Positions 23,367-32,665 of a stretch of DNA of 53,511 nucleotides are shown here, piece after piece. Under the pieces are notes generated by a model. It was not told the DNA's origin. It did no database searches and was given only the letters and a program-made list of their open reading frames with translations. The position numbers and the translations under genes were made by a program. This stretch comes from Planctomycetes bacterium TMED75. Its GTDB lineage: Bacteria > Planctomycetota > Phycisphaerae > Phycisphaerales > SM1A02. Each line of letters begins with the position of its first letter. Within the stretch, counting starts at the first letter, position 1. The DNA lies in the NCBI GenBank assembly GCA_002171655.1, contig NHEC01000062.1, positions 1 to 53,511 on the forward strand, read 5' to 3'.

Positions 23367-25730
23367 ATGGAACGAATCAACTCCAGTGCTCTCTCTCCTC
23401 GTTTTCTCCTCGGTCAACCGAACCGCAGTGCCTTGATTCTTTCAGGTTTCGCGGCGGCCATCTGTTGCGTGCCCCAGGTTCTCGCGCAGGCACCCGATCA
23501 GACTGACGACCCCTCGGCTTCCGCGCTGACCACGCCCACCACCGAGGTGCCGATTGAGGTGGATGCCTGGAGTGACGGGATCTGGACGGCCGCCATGAGC
23601 GGGGATCAGGCGATGCTCGATGAGTATTTGGCCAATGTGCCCGCCACCGCCCAGCCGGGTCGGGCTCAAGCGCTCAGGGACGCGATCGATTCCTATCGAT
23701 CCCACCTCAATGCTGCCAGCGTCGATCGCACTGAGGACCGAGATGCCGCACTCGAGCGACTCAAGGAGCACCTTGCCGCCGACGAGATTGTCAAGGCTCT
23801 GACGGCCGCGGTGGAAGTCCAGACCCTTGCCGACGACTGGGATGAGATGCTTCAGATTGAGCAGATGCAGATGCTCTTGTCCAGGTCCCAGTCCGACTGG
23901 AAAGAGGCTCTTGAGGCCGGAGACCTTCTGCTTGCTCAGGATCTGCTCTACCGACTTCGAACCCTCAACGAGGACATCGGTGAGCCAGAGGCCTACAAGC
24001 GTTACGACAATGCTCTGGATGACGTGAACCGGCGCATTTCCCTCCTTGCTCAGTACGCCCAGCGAACGCTGCACGAGCTTCGGCGAGAGGAAATGGCACG
24101 ATACGCGCCCGAGGAGGAGTTCCCGGAATTCAACGACGCCTTCGCCGGCGAGTGGAAGGAACGTCTTCGAAATATCAATGATCGAATGCTCAAGCGCGCT
24201 CTGGTGATGGCTTCACGTGATCACATTGCCGCCGGCGGTTGGAAGCCGCTGCTCGAGGGAGGCCTCGAATCACTGCGTATTTTCGTGACCACTGCAGCGC
24301 TCAAGGAGAATTTCGAAGGGCTCGGAAAGCTCGAAATGGTTGACCGATTCGATGCCTTCCTTGAGATCCACGAGAAGCGGATTCAGGACATGCCCGATGA
24401 TGCGCTCAACGGCGAAACCTGCCGACGTCTGATCGACGAGGTGCTTCTGGCCAACAATCGGACCGTTCAGATCGAACCCGCGGTCATCATCCGCGAGTTT
24501 GGTGATGGCGCGATGTACCGACTCGAAAAGGACTTCCAGGACGAATATTCGCAAGTCATCTGGCCAGAGGAGCTCCGGCGATTCCAGCAGCAGGTCGACG
24601 GTGACTTCGTAGGAGTGGGAATCTTGATTCGTCACGACGATCGTCGTCGGATCATGATCGTGAATCCCTTGGAGGGTTCGCCGGCCGCCCGCAGCGGGAT
24701 CAAGGCTGGTGACATCATCCTCGGGGTCGAGGACAAGGACACCGTCGGCTGGAGTCTGAATCAGGCGGTTGATGAGATCACCGGACCCGCCGACCAGGAA
24801 GTCACGCTCAAGATCGAACGTGAGGGACTCGACGAGCCCTTCGACGTGGCCGTGATGCGCGATCAGATCAAGATGCGTTCCGTCAACGGGTGGTGGAAGA
24901 ACGAGCTCAGCGCTGAAGGCGAGCCGGACTGGGACTGGTTCATCGATGAAACCGACGGAATCGGTTACATCCGACTGACCTCCTTCAACGAGGACAGCTT
25001 CCAGGATTTCCTCACCGCGCTTCAGGAGATGCACGAGGAGCGTCCCCTCAACGGATTGATCCTCGACCTGCGATTCAATCCGGGTGGACTGCTGCGTTCC
25101 GCGGTGGAATTCACCAATCTCTTTGTCGAATCGGGCACCATTGTCTCCGGTGAAGATCGCAACCGAAACAAGGTCTGGGAACTCAGTGCCGAACCCGGTC
25201 GGGCTGCCTGCATGGGGCTTCCCACCGTGGTCCTGGTCAACCGTGGTTCGGCCAGTGCCAGCGAGATCGTCGCGGGGGCGCTCAAGGCCCACAGCGCCGC
25301 GGTGGTGCTCGGTGAGCGAAGCTTCGGAAAAGGCAGCGTGCAGACCGTGCATGATTTGTCTTCGCCCTTCTCTCAGGCCGCGGTCAAGCTCACGACCCAG
25401 TACTACGTACTGCCTCCGCTTCCCGGAGAATCCACCGGGCGTCTGGTGCACAAGAAGCCCGGCTCCGATGACTGGGGTGTGAACCCCCACATCAGCGTCG
25501 AGATGGCTCCTGAGCAGATCATGGATGCCACCGAACTGCGTCGAAAGGCTGATTTCATCGAGGAATGGGTCGCGGAAGATGACCGCGAGGCCCGCCCCGA
25601 AGTCGGTCCACTGGTGCTTGAAGGCAAGGATCCCCAGCTGGAAATGGGACTGCTGCTGCTCAAGGCTCGCGTTCTCAAGGATCGCCGCAACCCGGATCTG
25701 CTCGTCGAAAGCTCCGAAGTATCCAATTGA
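23367..25730 (+). CDS. S41-family C-terminal processing peptidase with large N-terminal domain
   Basis: The 787-residue exported protease belongs to the CtpA/Prc family, which cleaves proteins at the C terminus in the periplasm. It has a signal peptide (residues 1 to about 40, ending VLAQA), a helical Glu-rich N-terminal domain (about 70-370), a PDZ domain (GVGILIRHDDRRRIMIVNP and ARSGIKAGDIILGVED), and the S41 domain with the Ser in GSASASE (627-633) and the general-base Lys K655 in GERSFGKGS. The helical N-terminal part is larger than in most CtpA proteins. I chose ATG 23367 because AAGGAG lies at 23349-23354 and it gives a clean signal peptide. A weak TATAAG at 23182-23187 may be its -10. 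Confidence 0.92.
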   Translation: MERINSSALSPRFLLGQPNRSALILSGFAAAICCVPQVLAQAPDQTDDPSASALTTPTTEVPIEVDAWSDGIWTAAMSGDQAMLDEYLANVPATAQPGRAQALRDAIDSYRSHLNAASVDRTEDRDAALERLKEHLAADEIVKALTAAVEVQTLADDWDEMLQIEQMQMLLSRSQSDWKEALEAGDLLLAQDLLYRLRTLNEDIGEPEAYKRYDNALDDVNRRISLLAQYAQRTLHELRREEMARYAPEEEFPEFNDAFAGEWKERLRNINDRMLKRALVMASRDHIAAGGWKPLLEGGLESLRIFVTTAALKENFEGLGKLEMVDRFDAFLEIHEKRIQDMPDDALNGETCRRLIDEVLLANNRTVQIEPAVIIREFGDGAMYRLEKDFQDEYSQVIWPEELRRFQQQVDGDFVGVGILIRHDDRRRIMIVNPLEGSPAARSGIKAGDIILGVEDKDTVGWSLNQAVDEITGPADQEVTLKIEREGLDEPFDVAVMRDQIKMRSVNGWWKNELSAEGEPDWDWFIDETDGIGYIRLTSFNEDSFQDFLTALQEMHEERPLNGLILDLRFNPGGLLRSAVEFTNLFVESGTIVSGEDRNRNKVWELSAEPGRAACMGLPTVVLVNRGSASASEIVAGALKAHSAAVVLGERSFGKGSVQTVHDLSSPFSQAAVKLTTQYYVLPPLPGESTGRLVHKKPGSDDWGVNPHISVEMAPEQIMDATELRRKADFIEEWVAEDDREARPEVGPLVLEGKDPQLEMGLLLLKARVLKDRRNPDLLVESSEVSN

Positions 25731-25773
25731 GGCCGTTGAAGTTCCCTTTTGAGGCAACTTTGACCCCGTGAAC

Positions 25774-25812
25774 ACGGCTTGAAACCACTCGAATGGTGGG
25801 TTCAAGCCGTTT
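25774..25812 (+). terminator. Terminator hairpin after the S41 protease gene
   Basis: ACGGCTTGAA (25774-25783) pairs perfectly with TTCAAGCCGT (25801-25810). An inner ACCA/TGGT stem (25784-25787 with 25794-25797) extends it, with a GGG bulge. The T tract afterwards is short (TTTCATT), so termination may be partial. Confidence 0.65.
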
Positions 25813-25850
25813 CATTGCACTCTATCGTCCTTCCGATGGTCCGAACCCGA

Positions 25851-25856
25851 TATCCT
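25851..25856 (+). promoter_or_regulatory. Candidate -10 element of the pdh operon
   Basis: TATCCT, 70 nt before ATG 25927, is the best -10 match between the terminator and pdhA. TTCCGA at 25831-25836 is a poor -35 at 14 nt. Confidence 0.35.
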
Positions 25857-25926
25857 AGGGGTGGTGTAGAGGTGCCGTGCGTGGTGCCTCGTCTTCAATG
25901 TCCCCACCTCACTGGATTCCGCCTCC

Positions 25927-27063
25927 ATGTCTGTTGCGAATACCTCCATCGGAACCTCGCACCTCACCGGGATCGTCCCTGCCACGGGTGACTCGGTTGC
26001 GCGATCGTTGCCCGACAAGACCCTTCTCGAGTGGTTGAGAATGATGGTCCTCATCCGAGAGTTCGAGGTGCGCACGATGCAGGCGTACCAGGACCGCAAG
26101 ATCGGGGGCTTCTGCCATGTGTACATCGGCCAGGAGGCCGTCGCCGTCGGGTGCACGGCTTCAGTCGAACACCCGGATCCGATCGTCACGGCCTACCGGG
26201 ACCACGGTCATGCACTGGCTCGTGGAATGGACCCCAAGTATTGCATGGCCGAGATGTTCGGTCGCATCGGGGGGTGTGCCAAGGGCAAGGGTGGCTCGAT
26301 GCACATGTTCGATCGCGACAACAACCTCTTTGGGGGCCACGGAATCGTGGGCGCGCAGACTCCACTTGGTGCCGGACTGGCCTTTGGAACCAAGTACATC
26401 GACGAGGTGATCAACGAAGGCACCAGTCAGAGAGTGACGCTTTGTTTCCTCGGTGACGGCGCTCTGAACCAGGGCGCATTGCACGAAGCCATGAACCTCG
26501 CCGGACTCATGAAGCTTCCGGTGATCTTCATCGTCGAGAACAACGGTTACTCGATGGGGACCTCGATCAATCGTGGAACGACCATGGCTGATGAGATCAC
26601 CGCCAAGGCGAAAGCCTATGGGATGCTCTCGGCACAGATCGATGGCATGGACATTCTCAACGTCTACGACGGCATGAAGGCGGTCGTGGACCAGGTGCGC
26701 AGCACTCCCTGCCCGGCATTCGTCGACATGCGTACCTACCGGTTCAAGGGGCACTCGATGTCCGATCCCCGCAAGTATCGACCCCGGGAAGAGGAACAGT
26801 CCTACGAGACCGATGATCCGATCGCGAAGCTGCGTGACTACCTCTTCAGCCAGAAACTGTTCGACGAGGATAGATTCAAGGCGATGTCCAAGGAGATTCG
26901 CGGCGAGGTCCGGGCTTCGATCAAGTGGGCCGAGGCCTCCCCGCCCCCCGACGTCATGGAAGAACTCTACAAGGACGTCTACGTGGAGGAGTGGGGGCCC
27001 TACAACGGGACTTCGGAACCGGAAATGCTCACCGACGGTGACCAGCGCAAGGAAGAGGGCTGA
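25927..27063 (+). CDS. pdhA: Pyruvate dehydrogenase E1 component, alpha subunit
   Basis: PdhA binds thiamine diphosphate and decarboxylates pyruvate with PdhB. The 378-residue protein has the E1-alpha pattern: IREFEVRTMQAYQDRKIGGFCHVYIGQEA near the start, TAYRDHGHALARG, GKGGSMHMFD, GGHGIVGAQTPLGAG, the ThDP/Mg motif starting GDGALNQGALHEA and ending VENN, and TYRFKGHSMSDPRKYR with the phosphorylation-loop-like histidine and serines. It is the first of three pdh genes, 5 nt before pdhB. Confidence 0.95.
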   Translation: MSVANTSIGTSHLTGIVPATGDSVARSLPDKTLLEWLRMMVLIREFEVRTMQAYQDRKIGGFCHVYIGQEAVAVGCTASVEHPDPIVTAYRDHGHALARGMDPKYCMAEMFGRIGGCAKGKGGSMHMFDRDNNLFGGHGIVGAQTPLGAGLAFGTKYIDEVINEGTSQRVTLCFLGDGALNQGALHEAMNLAGLMKLPVIFIVENNGYSMGTSINRGTTMADEITAKAKAYGMLSAQIDGMDILNVYDGMKAVVDQVRSTPCPAFVDMRTYRFKGHSMSDPRKYRPREEEQSYETDDPIAKLRDYLFSQKLFDEDRFKAMSKEIRGEVRASIKWAEASPPPDVMEELYKDVYVEEWGPYNGTSEPEMLTDGDQRKEEG

Positions 27064-27068
27064 CTCCG

Positions 27069-28052
27069 ATGACACGTGTGATTGAATATCGTGACGCACT
27101 CAATGAGGCAATGTGCGAAGAAATGCGCCGTGACCAGCGGGTGATGCTTCTGGGCGAGGAAGTCGCCGAGTACGACGGGGCCTACAAGGTCAGCCGCGGA
27201 ATGCTGAAGGAATTCGGTGAGAAGCGGATCATCGACACTCCGATTTCCGAGAGTGGATTCTCCGGAATGGCCATCGGGGCCACCATGGTCGGACTGCGAC
27301 CAATCGTGGAGTTCATGTCCTGGTCGTTCAGCCTGGTGGCGGCAGACCCCATTCTCAACAATGCTCCCAAGATGCTCTACATGTCCGGTGGACAGTTCGG
27401 ATGCCCGATCGTCTTTCGTGGCAATGATGGTGCGGGTGGGCAGCTCGGTTCAACGCACTCCTGGTGTGTCGAGGGGCTCTACTCCAACGTTCCCGGCATG
27501 AAGATGGCGATTCCCGCGTTCCCTGAGGACGCCAAGGGATTGCTCAAGACAGCCATCCGCGACGACGACCCTGTCTTCTTCCTTGAATCAGAGCGGCTGC
27601 TTTCCTTCAAGGACGAGGTCCCCGAGGAAGAGTACACCATCCCCTTCGGGCAGGCCCTGGTTCGACGACCGGGAAGTGATTGCACCGTGGTCTCCTTCGG
27701 CCGCCCCGTCCACTTCTGTCTTGAAGCGGCGGAAACCCTGGCCAAGGAGGGAATCTCCTGCGAAGTCATTGACGGACGGACCATCCGGCCACTGGATATT
27801 GACACCATCGTCAGGAGCGTCAAGAAGACCAACTACCTCGTGGTGGTCGATCAGTCTTGGTCCTTCGGTTCCCCGGGTTCAGAGATTGCCTCACAGGTCC
27901 ATCAGCACTGTTTCGACGATCTCGACAACGCCGTGGTTCGTGTGCACAGTGCTGACGTACCCACCCCGTATGCGGTGGAACTTGAGCAGGCCTACCTTCC
28001 AAACGCGCACCGGATCTGTGAAGCCGTCCGGTCCGTCACCTACAATGCATGA
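27069..28052 (+). CDS. pdhB: Pyruvate dehydrogenase E1 component, beta subunit
   Basis: The 327-residue protein is the E1-beta partner that completes the ThDP site. Family motifs include EEMRRDQRVMLLGEEVAEYDGAYKVS, the catalytic Glu region ISESGFSGMAIGA, VEFMSWSF, GGQLGSTHS, the conserved ESERL, and the transketolase C-terminal domain with VVSFGRPVHFCLEAAETL and DGRTIRPLD. An AGGAAGAGG ribosome binding site lies at the end of pdhA. 36 nt separate it from pdhC. Confidence 0.95.
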   Translation: MTRVIEYRDALNEAMCEEMRRDQRVMLLGEEVAEYDGAYKVSRGMLKEFGEKRIIDTPISESGFSGMAIGATMVGLRPIVEFMSWSFSLVAADPILNNAPKMLYMSGGQFGCPIVFRGNDGAGGQLGSTHSWCVEGLYSNVPGMKMAIPAFPEDAKGLLKTAIRDDDPVFFLESERLLSFKDEVPEEEYTIPFGQALVRRPGSDCTVVSFGRPVHFCLEAAETLAKEGISCEVIDGRTIRPLDIDTIVRSVKKTNYLVVVDQSWSFGSPGSEIASQVHQHCFDDLDNAVVRVHSADVPTPYAVELEQAYLPNAHRICEAVRSVTYNA

Positions 28053-28088
28053 TTCGATTCAACCGAACCGCACAGGAGCCCTTTCCAG

Positions 28089-29390
28089 ATGTCGATTGAA
28101 GTCACCATGCCGCGCCTCTCCGACACCATGGAGGCAGGAACTATCATCAAGTGGAACGTCGGAGTTGGTGACGAGGTGACCGCGGGAGACGTTCTTGCGG
28201 ACATTGAAACCGACAAAGCGACGATGGAGATGCAGGCCTTCGATGACGGCGTGATTGCTGGACTCCTGGTCGACGAGGGGCTCCAGGTTCCGGTTGGTAC
28301 CACCATCGCAGTCCTGGCCGAAGAAGGCGAATCGGCCGACGAAGTTACCACCACCTCCGCCAGTGCCGCGGCGCCCCCCGCTGAGACAACCCCCGCTGAG
28401 ACAACCCCCGCCGAGACGGCACCGCCCGAGCCGGCTCCCGTCGTGGCCCCCGTGACTCGGCCCGCTGCTTCCAATGGAGTGGCTCCGATTGCTTCTGGTG
28501 GACCACGCATGAAAATCAGCCCTGTCGCTCGCCGCATGGCTGAAGAGAAGGGCATTGATCCCTCCACCATCACTGGAACCGGACCCGGCGGTCGAATCAT
28601 CAAGCGAGACGTCATCGGCCTCACTGCCGGTGCGACACCTGCCGCCCCCTCGATTCCCGCACCCGTTTCCATTCCCGGTTCTGGCAGTCTTCAGGCTGGC
28701 AGTGAGCAACTCAGTGGAATGCGGCAGACGATCGCGCGGCGCCTGGTCGAGAGCAAGGCCAGCATTCCGCACTATCAGGTCTCGATGAGTGTCGATATGC
28801 GTTCGATGGTCGATGTCCGGTCGCAGGTCAATGAACGGCTTGTCGGCGAGGGTGCCAAAGCCTCGGTCAACGACTTCATCGTCAAGGCCTCGGCGCTGGC
28901 GATTCGGGACCACAAGTACTTCAACTCCAGTTTCGCCGGTGACAAGCTGGTGATGCACGGCGCGATCAACGTGGGCGTGGCAATCGCACTTCCCGAAGAG
29001 CGAGGTGGCGGTCTGGTTGTGGCGACCATCCGCAATGCGGATGAGTTGTCGATCCGTGACATCGCGCTCCAATCCCGGCAGCTCTCCGAGAAGGCGCGTG
29101 GCCGCGGGTTGTCGGTTGAAGACATGGCGGATTCCACTTTCACCATCTCGAACCTCGGCATGTTCGGCGTCGATCATTTCACGGCGATCATCAATCCCCC
29201 CAACAGCGCCATCATGGCCTGTGGTGCCGCCTTGGAGGTTCCGGTCGTCGAGGGTGGTGAGGTCGTCACCGGTCTTCGCATGACACTCACGCTCAGTCTC
29301 GATCATCGAGTCATTGATGGTGCGATGGCTGCCCGATTCCTGCAGACCCTGAAGCAGCTTCTCGAGAAGCCTGCCATGCTGCTGGTATGA
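28089..29390 (+). CDS. pdhC: Dihydrolipoamide acetyltransferase (E2) of pyruvate dehydrogenase
   Basis: E2 passes the acetyl group from lipoate to CoA and forms the core of the complex. The 433-residue protein has one lipoyl domain (1-80) with the lipoylated K43 in ETDKATMEM, a Pro/Ala/Glu/Thr linker (about 85-135) that includes three 5-residue repeats, a peripheral subunit-binding domain (about 140-178, ISPVARRMAEEKGID), a second short linker, and the catalytic domain ending in SLDHRVIDG, with H406 and D410 as active-site residues. AGGAG lies 12 nt before the ATG. No gene for E3 (lipoamide dehydrogenase) follows, so it must be encoded elsewhere. Confidence 0.95.
   Translation: MSIEVTMPRLSDTMEAGTIIKWNVGVGDEVTAGDVLADIETDKATMEMQAFDDGVIAGLLVDEGLQVPVGTTIAVLAEEGESADEVTTTSASAAAPPAETTPAETTPAETAPPEPAPVVAPVTRPAASNGVAPIASGGPRMKISPVARRMAEEKGIDPSTITGTGPGGRIIKRDVIGLTAGATPAAPSIPAPVSIPGSGSLQAGSEQLSGMRQTIARRLVESKASIPHYQVSMSVDMRSMVDVRSQVNERLVGEGAKASVNDFIVKASALAIRDHKYFNSSFAGDKLVMHGAINVGVAIALPEERGGGLVVATIRNADELSIRDIALQSRQLSEKARGRGLSVEDMADSTFTISNLGMFGVDHFTAIINPPNSAIMACGAALEVPVVEGGEVVTGLRMTLTLSLDHRVIDGAMAARFLQTLKQLLEKPAMLLV
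28377..28421 (+). repeat. Three 15-bp tandem repeats in the E2 linker
   Basis: The unit CCCGCTGAGACAACC occurs twice without change (28377-28391 and 28392-28406) and once more in altered form (28407-28421). It encodes the flexible Pro-Ala-Glu-Thr-Thr linker of PdhC. Copy number probably varies among relatives. Confidence 0.85.
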
Positions 29391-29452
29391 GCTTCCAGAT
29401 TTGCTCCTTGCACCTGCCCAATGAAACCTCCCATCCGAAAGGAAGTGCCTCG

Positions 29453-30505
29453 ATGAGGTGCATGCTGCTGACCGCTTCTGCCGTCCTGTGTTTCGGTTCC
29501 TGCCTTGCGCAGGCGCAAGGGACCGACTCGCGCAAACCGGCGGACGATTCGTTCGGGCCCGGCCATCGCTACGGTCAGACCGAGGCACCCGATCGGACCC
29601 CAGGGACACTGAGAATCGCTTCCTACAACGTCCTCAATTATTTCGATGACGTCGATGATCCCGAACTTTCCGGTGAATGGGACGACAAGGACCTCGCATC
29701 CACTGCTGAGCAATTGCAGGCACTTGCCAGCTCGATTCGTGAGACCGACGCCGATGTGATCGCCCTGCAGGAAGTCGAGTCCCGAGCGGCCTTGATTCGA
29801 TTTCGCGACCAGTACCTTTCTGATTTGGGTTACCAGCACGTGGGCAGCCTTGATGCGGGCTACTACCGAGGAGTCGAACAGTCGGTACTCAGTCGGATAC
29901 CCATCACGTCAATCTCGAACTGGCCGGGGCTTTCCACCGCAGACGTTCGACGGGTCGGCCCCGGATTTCAGCCGGTACCCAAGAATCCCGTCGTTGCCTT
30001 CCAGCGAAGCCCCCTGATGGTCGACCTGCGGACCGAGGATGGATACGAATTCACGTTGTTGGTGGTACACCTCAAAGCGGGTGGCAAATCACATGCCTAT
30101 CGACGCGAGGCTGAAGGACTCAAGCTCCTGGAACTGGTCACCCAGATGGAGCGCGACGATCCTGAGAGAAACATCGTGGTCCTGGGGGACTTCAATGCCA
30201 AGTACTCGTACAAGTCGATGCGCCTGCTTTTTGAAGGTGGCCTGGTCGACACCATGCAGTGTCGGGCAACCGAGCCCTCCGATGAGGACACCCCGCTCTG
30301 GGTGACTCATGAATCGGGTCGAACCCTCGACTACATCCTGCTCAATTCCGCGATGTACAACGAGTTTGTTCCGGGAAGTTCGTTCGTGCTTGGAACCCTC
30401 TACCCGGGTGACTCGAGCCACTACAACTGGCGAACCGAAGATCCCCCTGCGGGGCATGCATCGGATCATTATCCAGTGGCGATCGAAATCATTCCTGTCG
30501 ACTGA
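29453..30505 (+). CDS. Secreted endonuclease/exonuclease/phosphatase-family protein
   Basis: The 350-residue protein has a signal peptide (CMLLTASAVLCFGSCLAQAQ) and an EEP-fold domain: RIASYNVLNYFDD, ALQEVES with the metal-binding Glu, LLVVHLKAGGKSH with the catalytic His region, VVLGDFNA, LDYILLN and the final SDHYPVAIEI. All key residues are present. Substrate could be nucleic acid, an inositol or sphingolipid phosphate; the sequence does not decide. I chose ATG 29453 because GGAAG (29441-29445) is 7 nt away and the signal peptide follows at once. An ATG at 29387 that overlaps the pdhC stop is also in frame. Likely cotranscribed with pdh. Confidence 0.85.
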   Translation: MRCMLLTASAVLCFGSCLAQAQGTDSRKPADDSFGPGHRYGQTEAPDRTPGTLRIASYNVLNYFDDVDDPELSGEWDDKDLASTAEQLQALASSIRETDADVIALQEVESRAALIRFRDQYLSDLGYQHVGSLDAGYYRGVEQSVLSRIPITSISNWPGLSTADVRRVGPGFQPVPKNPVVAFQRSPLMVDLRTEDGYEFTLLVVHLKAGGKSHAYRREAEGLKLLELVTQMERDDPERNIVVLGDFNAKYSYKSMRLLFEGGLVDTMQCRATEPSDEDTPLWVTHESGRTLDYILLNSAMYNEFVPGSSFVLGTLYPGDSSHYNWRTEDPPAGHASDHYPVAIEIIPVD

Positions 30506-30511
30506 TCAACT

Positions 30512-31705
30512 CTACGTCGTGGCCTTGAGCAGGCGAATCACCTCGTTGACGTCCTTGTCTCCTCGTCCGGAGACGTTGATCACCACGTGCTGATCGGAAT
30601 TCATCTCACGTGCGAGTTCGATGGCCCCCGCTATGGCATGAGCGGTCTCCAGCGCGGGAATGATCCCCTCCAGTTGCGAGAATGCTTTGAAGGCGTCGAG
30701 CGCGACCTGATCATCCACGGAACTGTAGGTGACTCGGCCAGAATCCTTCCAGGAAGCATGTTCCGGCCCGACTCCCGGATAGTCCAGGCCTGCGGAACAG
30801 GAATGGACCGGCATGGTCTGGCCCCAGGTGTCCTGCAGAACATACGACATCGAACCATGGAGGACCCCTGGTGCACCGTGTTCAAGCGGTGCCGCGTGAT
30901 CGCCGTCGGCGCTGCTTCGTCCTCCGGCCTCGATGCCATGAAGACGGACCACATCGTCTTCCACAAACGGGTGGAATATTCCCGCGGCATTGGAACCACC
31001 GCCGACACAGGCCACCACGAGTTCCGGCAGACTGCCCAGGATGTCCAAGCACTGCGTACGACATTCGGTGCCGATCACCGATTGAAAATCTCGGACGATG
31101 CTGGGAAAGGGGTGGGGGCCCACGACCGAGCCAAGGATGTAGTGGGTTTCTCCAACGGAGCCCATCCAGTCGCGCATCGCCTCGTTGGTGGCATCCTTGA
31201 GGGTGCGGGATCCGCTTTCAACCGGGTTCACGGTGGCGCCCAGCAGTTCCATTCGAAAGACGTTCAACGCCTGGCGTCGGATATCTTCCGCGCCCATGTA
31301 AATTTCACATTCCAGACCAAGTCGAGCGCACGCCGTGGCGGTGGCAACTCCGTGCTGGCCGGCTCCGGTTTCTGCAATGATTCGTTGCTTGCCCATTCGA
31401 CGGGCAAGCAACGCCTGCCCGATGGTGTTGTTGATCTTGTGCGCTCCGGTATGAGCAAGATCCTCTCGTTTGAGCCAGATGCGCGCACCTCCCGCATGTT
31501 CACTCAATCGAGGTGCGAGGTGAAATGGTGTCGGTCGACCCACGAAGTCCCGCAGGAGCTCGTTGAGTTCCGCCTCGAAGGCCCGATCGGATCGTGCTTC
31601 GACGTACGCCTCGGCCAGTTCATCCAGTGCCGCCACCAGAGTCTCGGGTACGTACCGCCCGCCGAATCTGCCGAATCTGCCGTTTCCAAGTTTCAATTGC
31701 TGCAT
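30512..31705 (-). CDS. trpB: Tryptophan synthase beta chain
   Basis: TrpB joins indole and serine to form tryptophan with PLP. The 397-residue protein has the family start [17 protein letters not shown], the PLP lysine K90 in [22 protein letters not shown], the phosphate-binding [10 protein letters not shown], and the C-terminal [14 protein letters not shown]. It is a TrpB1-type protein. It is the last gene of a minus-strand group with pssA, 33 nt downstream of it. trpA is not present here, and trpE lies 9 kb away. Confidence 0.97.
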   Translation of the reverse strand: MQQLKLGNGRFGRFGGRYVPETLVAALDELAEAYVEARSDRAFEAELNELLRDFVGRPTPFHLAPRLSEHAGGARIWLKREDLAHTGAHKINNTIGQALLARRMGKQRIIAETGAGQHGVATATACARLGLECEIYMGAEDIRRQALNVFRMELLGATVNPVESGSRTLKDATNEAMRDWMGSVGETHYILGSVVGPHPFPSIVRDFQSVIGTECRTQCLDILGSLPELVVACVGGGSNAAGIFHPFVEDDVVRLHGIEAGGRSSADGDHAAPLEHGAPGVLHGSMSYVLQDTWGQTMPVHSCSAGLDYPGVGPEHASWKDSGRVTYSSVDDQVALDAFKAFSQLEGIIPALETAHAIAGAIELAREMNSDQHVVINVSGRGDKDVNEVIRLLKATT

Positions 31706-31738
31706 CGCCGCTGTCTTCTTCGCTGTTTGGCACCCTGT

Positions 31739-32665
31739 TCAACGAGTGGGGGGGGCGTCCGCCCCGTTCCCACGGGAACGTCCGAAGACTGAAGTGATCG
31801 GACCACTCACAGCATAGGCGGTGAACCCGACTGCAAATGTGATCTGAGGCCAAAGGCTCAGGAAAACGAGCGGAATCATGATTCTGGCAAACCAAGTGAA
31901 ATCTTGTTTCGAACCCAGATATCGATTCACGAAATGAGCGTATTTGATCCTGGAGATCATCCCTATCGCGCACAGGAGCGTGACGAAGGGAATACCCATG
32001 GCGAAGAAGCTTGGAAGAGCCACGGCCTCATTCTTCAAGGATTCTCCACTGAAGAGCAGGTGCTGGTGCAGAACGATCAGACTGGCGACGGCCCCCGCAG
32101 CTCCCGGGGTTGGAAGACCCTTGAAGTATCGGTGGTCCTCGATGCTGGCACTTGGGGTCTCGACCTGGAATCGTGCAAGCCGAAGGGTCGCACAGCAGAG
32201 GTAGACCGCGGCAATTCCCCAGACGATTTTCGAGAAGACATCACCTGACTCGTTGCCCAGGACCGCGGTTTCGGCGACCTCCGGTCCATAGTAGTAGTAG
32301 GTGATCAATCGAAGCATCATGACTGCTGGTGCCACACCAAAGGTGACCACGTCGGCCAAAGAGTCCAGGGCCGCACCGACTTCGCTGGTGGACTTGGTCA
32401 GGCGTGCGATTGTTCCATCAATCGAATCGAAGAACATCCCGAGGAAGATCAGCAGGCCAGCGACGGTGAGTGAACTCCATCCGAAGATCGAGGTGATTCC
32501 CACTGGCTTGCTCGCGTAGTGGATGGCGGCGAAGCCACACAACAGATTCCCCAGAGTCATCAAGGTGGGCAGGGTCGAGACCGGCGGCACACCCTTGGGC
32601 ATCTGCCGTCTTCGTTTGGAACGATGCATCGGTCGTGCCTGTGAAATGGCGCTGGTCTGCTTCAT
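31739..32665 (-). CDS. pssA: CDP-diacylglycerol-serine O-phosphatidyltransferase
   Basis: PssA makes phosphatidylserine from CDP-diacylglycerol and serine in the inner membrane. The 308-residue protein has the complete CDP-alcohol phosphatidyltransferase motif: D80, D83-G84, A87-R88, G97, D101 and D105. About seven hydrophobic segments follow the type-II pattern (LPTLMTLGNLLCGFAAI at the start). The ATG overlaps the stop of the upstream lipoprotein gene (ATGA). A basic N-terminal extension of about 25 residues precedes the first membrane helix. Confidence 0.92.
   Translation of the reverse strand: MKQTSAISQARPMHRSKRRRQMPKGVPPVSTLPTLMTLGNLLCGFAAIHYASKPVGITSIFGWSSLTVAGLLIFLGMFFDSIDGTIARLTKSTSEVGAALDSLADVVTFGVAPAVMMLRLITYYYYGPEVAETAVLGNESGDVFSKIVWGIAAVYLCCATLRLARFQVETPSASIEDHRYFKGLPTPGAAGAVASLIVLHQHLLFSGESLKNEAVALPSFFAMGIPFVTLLCAIGMISRIKYAHFVNRYLGSKQDFTWFARIMIPLVFLSLWPQITFAVGFTAYAVSGPITSVFGRSRGNGADAPPTR

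Noticed and set aside
24270-25805. 511-residue antisense open frame opposite the S41 protease
   Set aside because: It is the mirror of a coding gene with PDZ and S41 motifs, and has no recognisable domain.
28059-29609. 516-residue antisense open frame opposite pdhC
   Set aside because: Low-complexity Gly/Arg/His content reflects codon bias of pdhC on the other strand.
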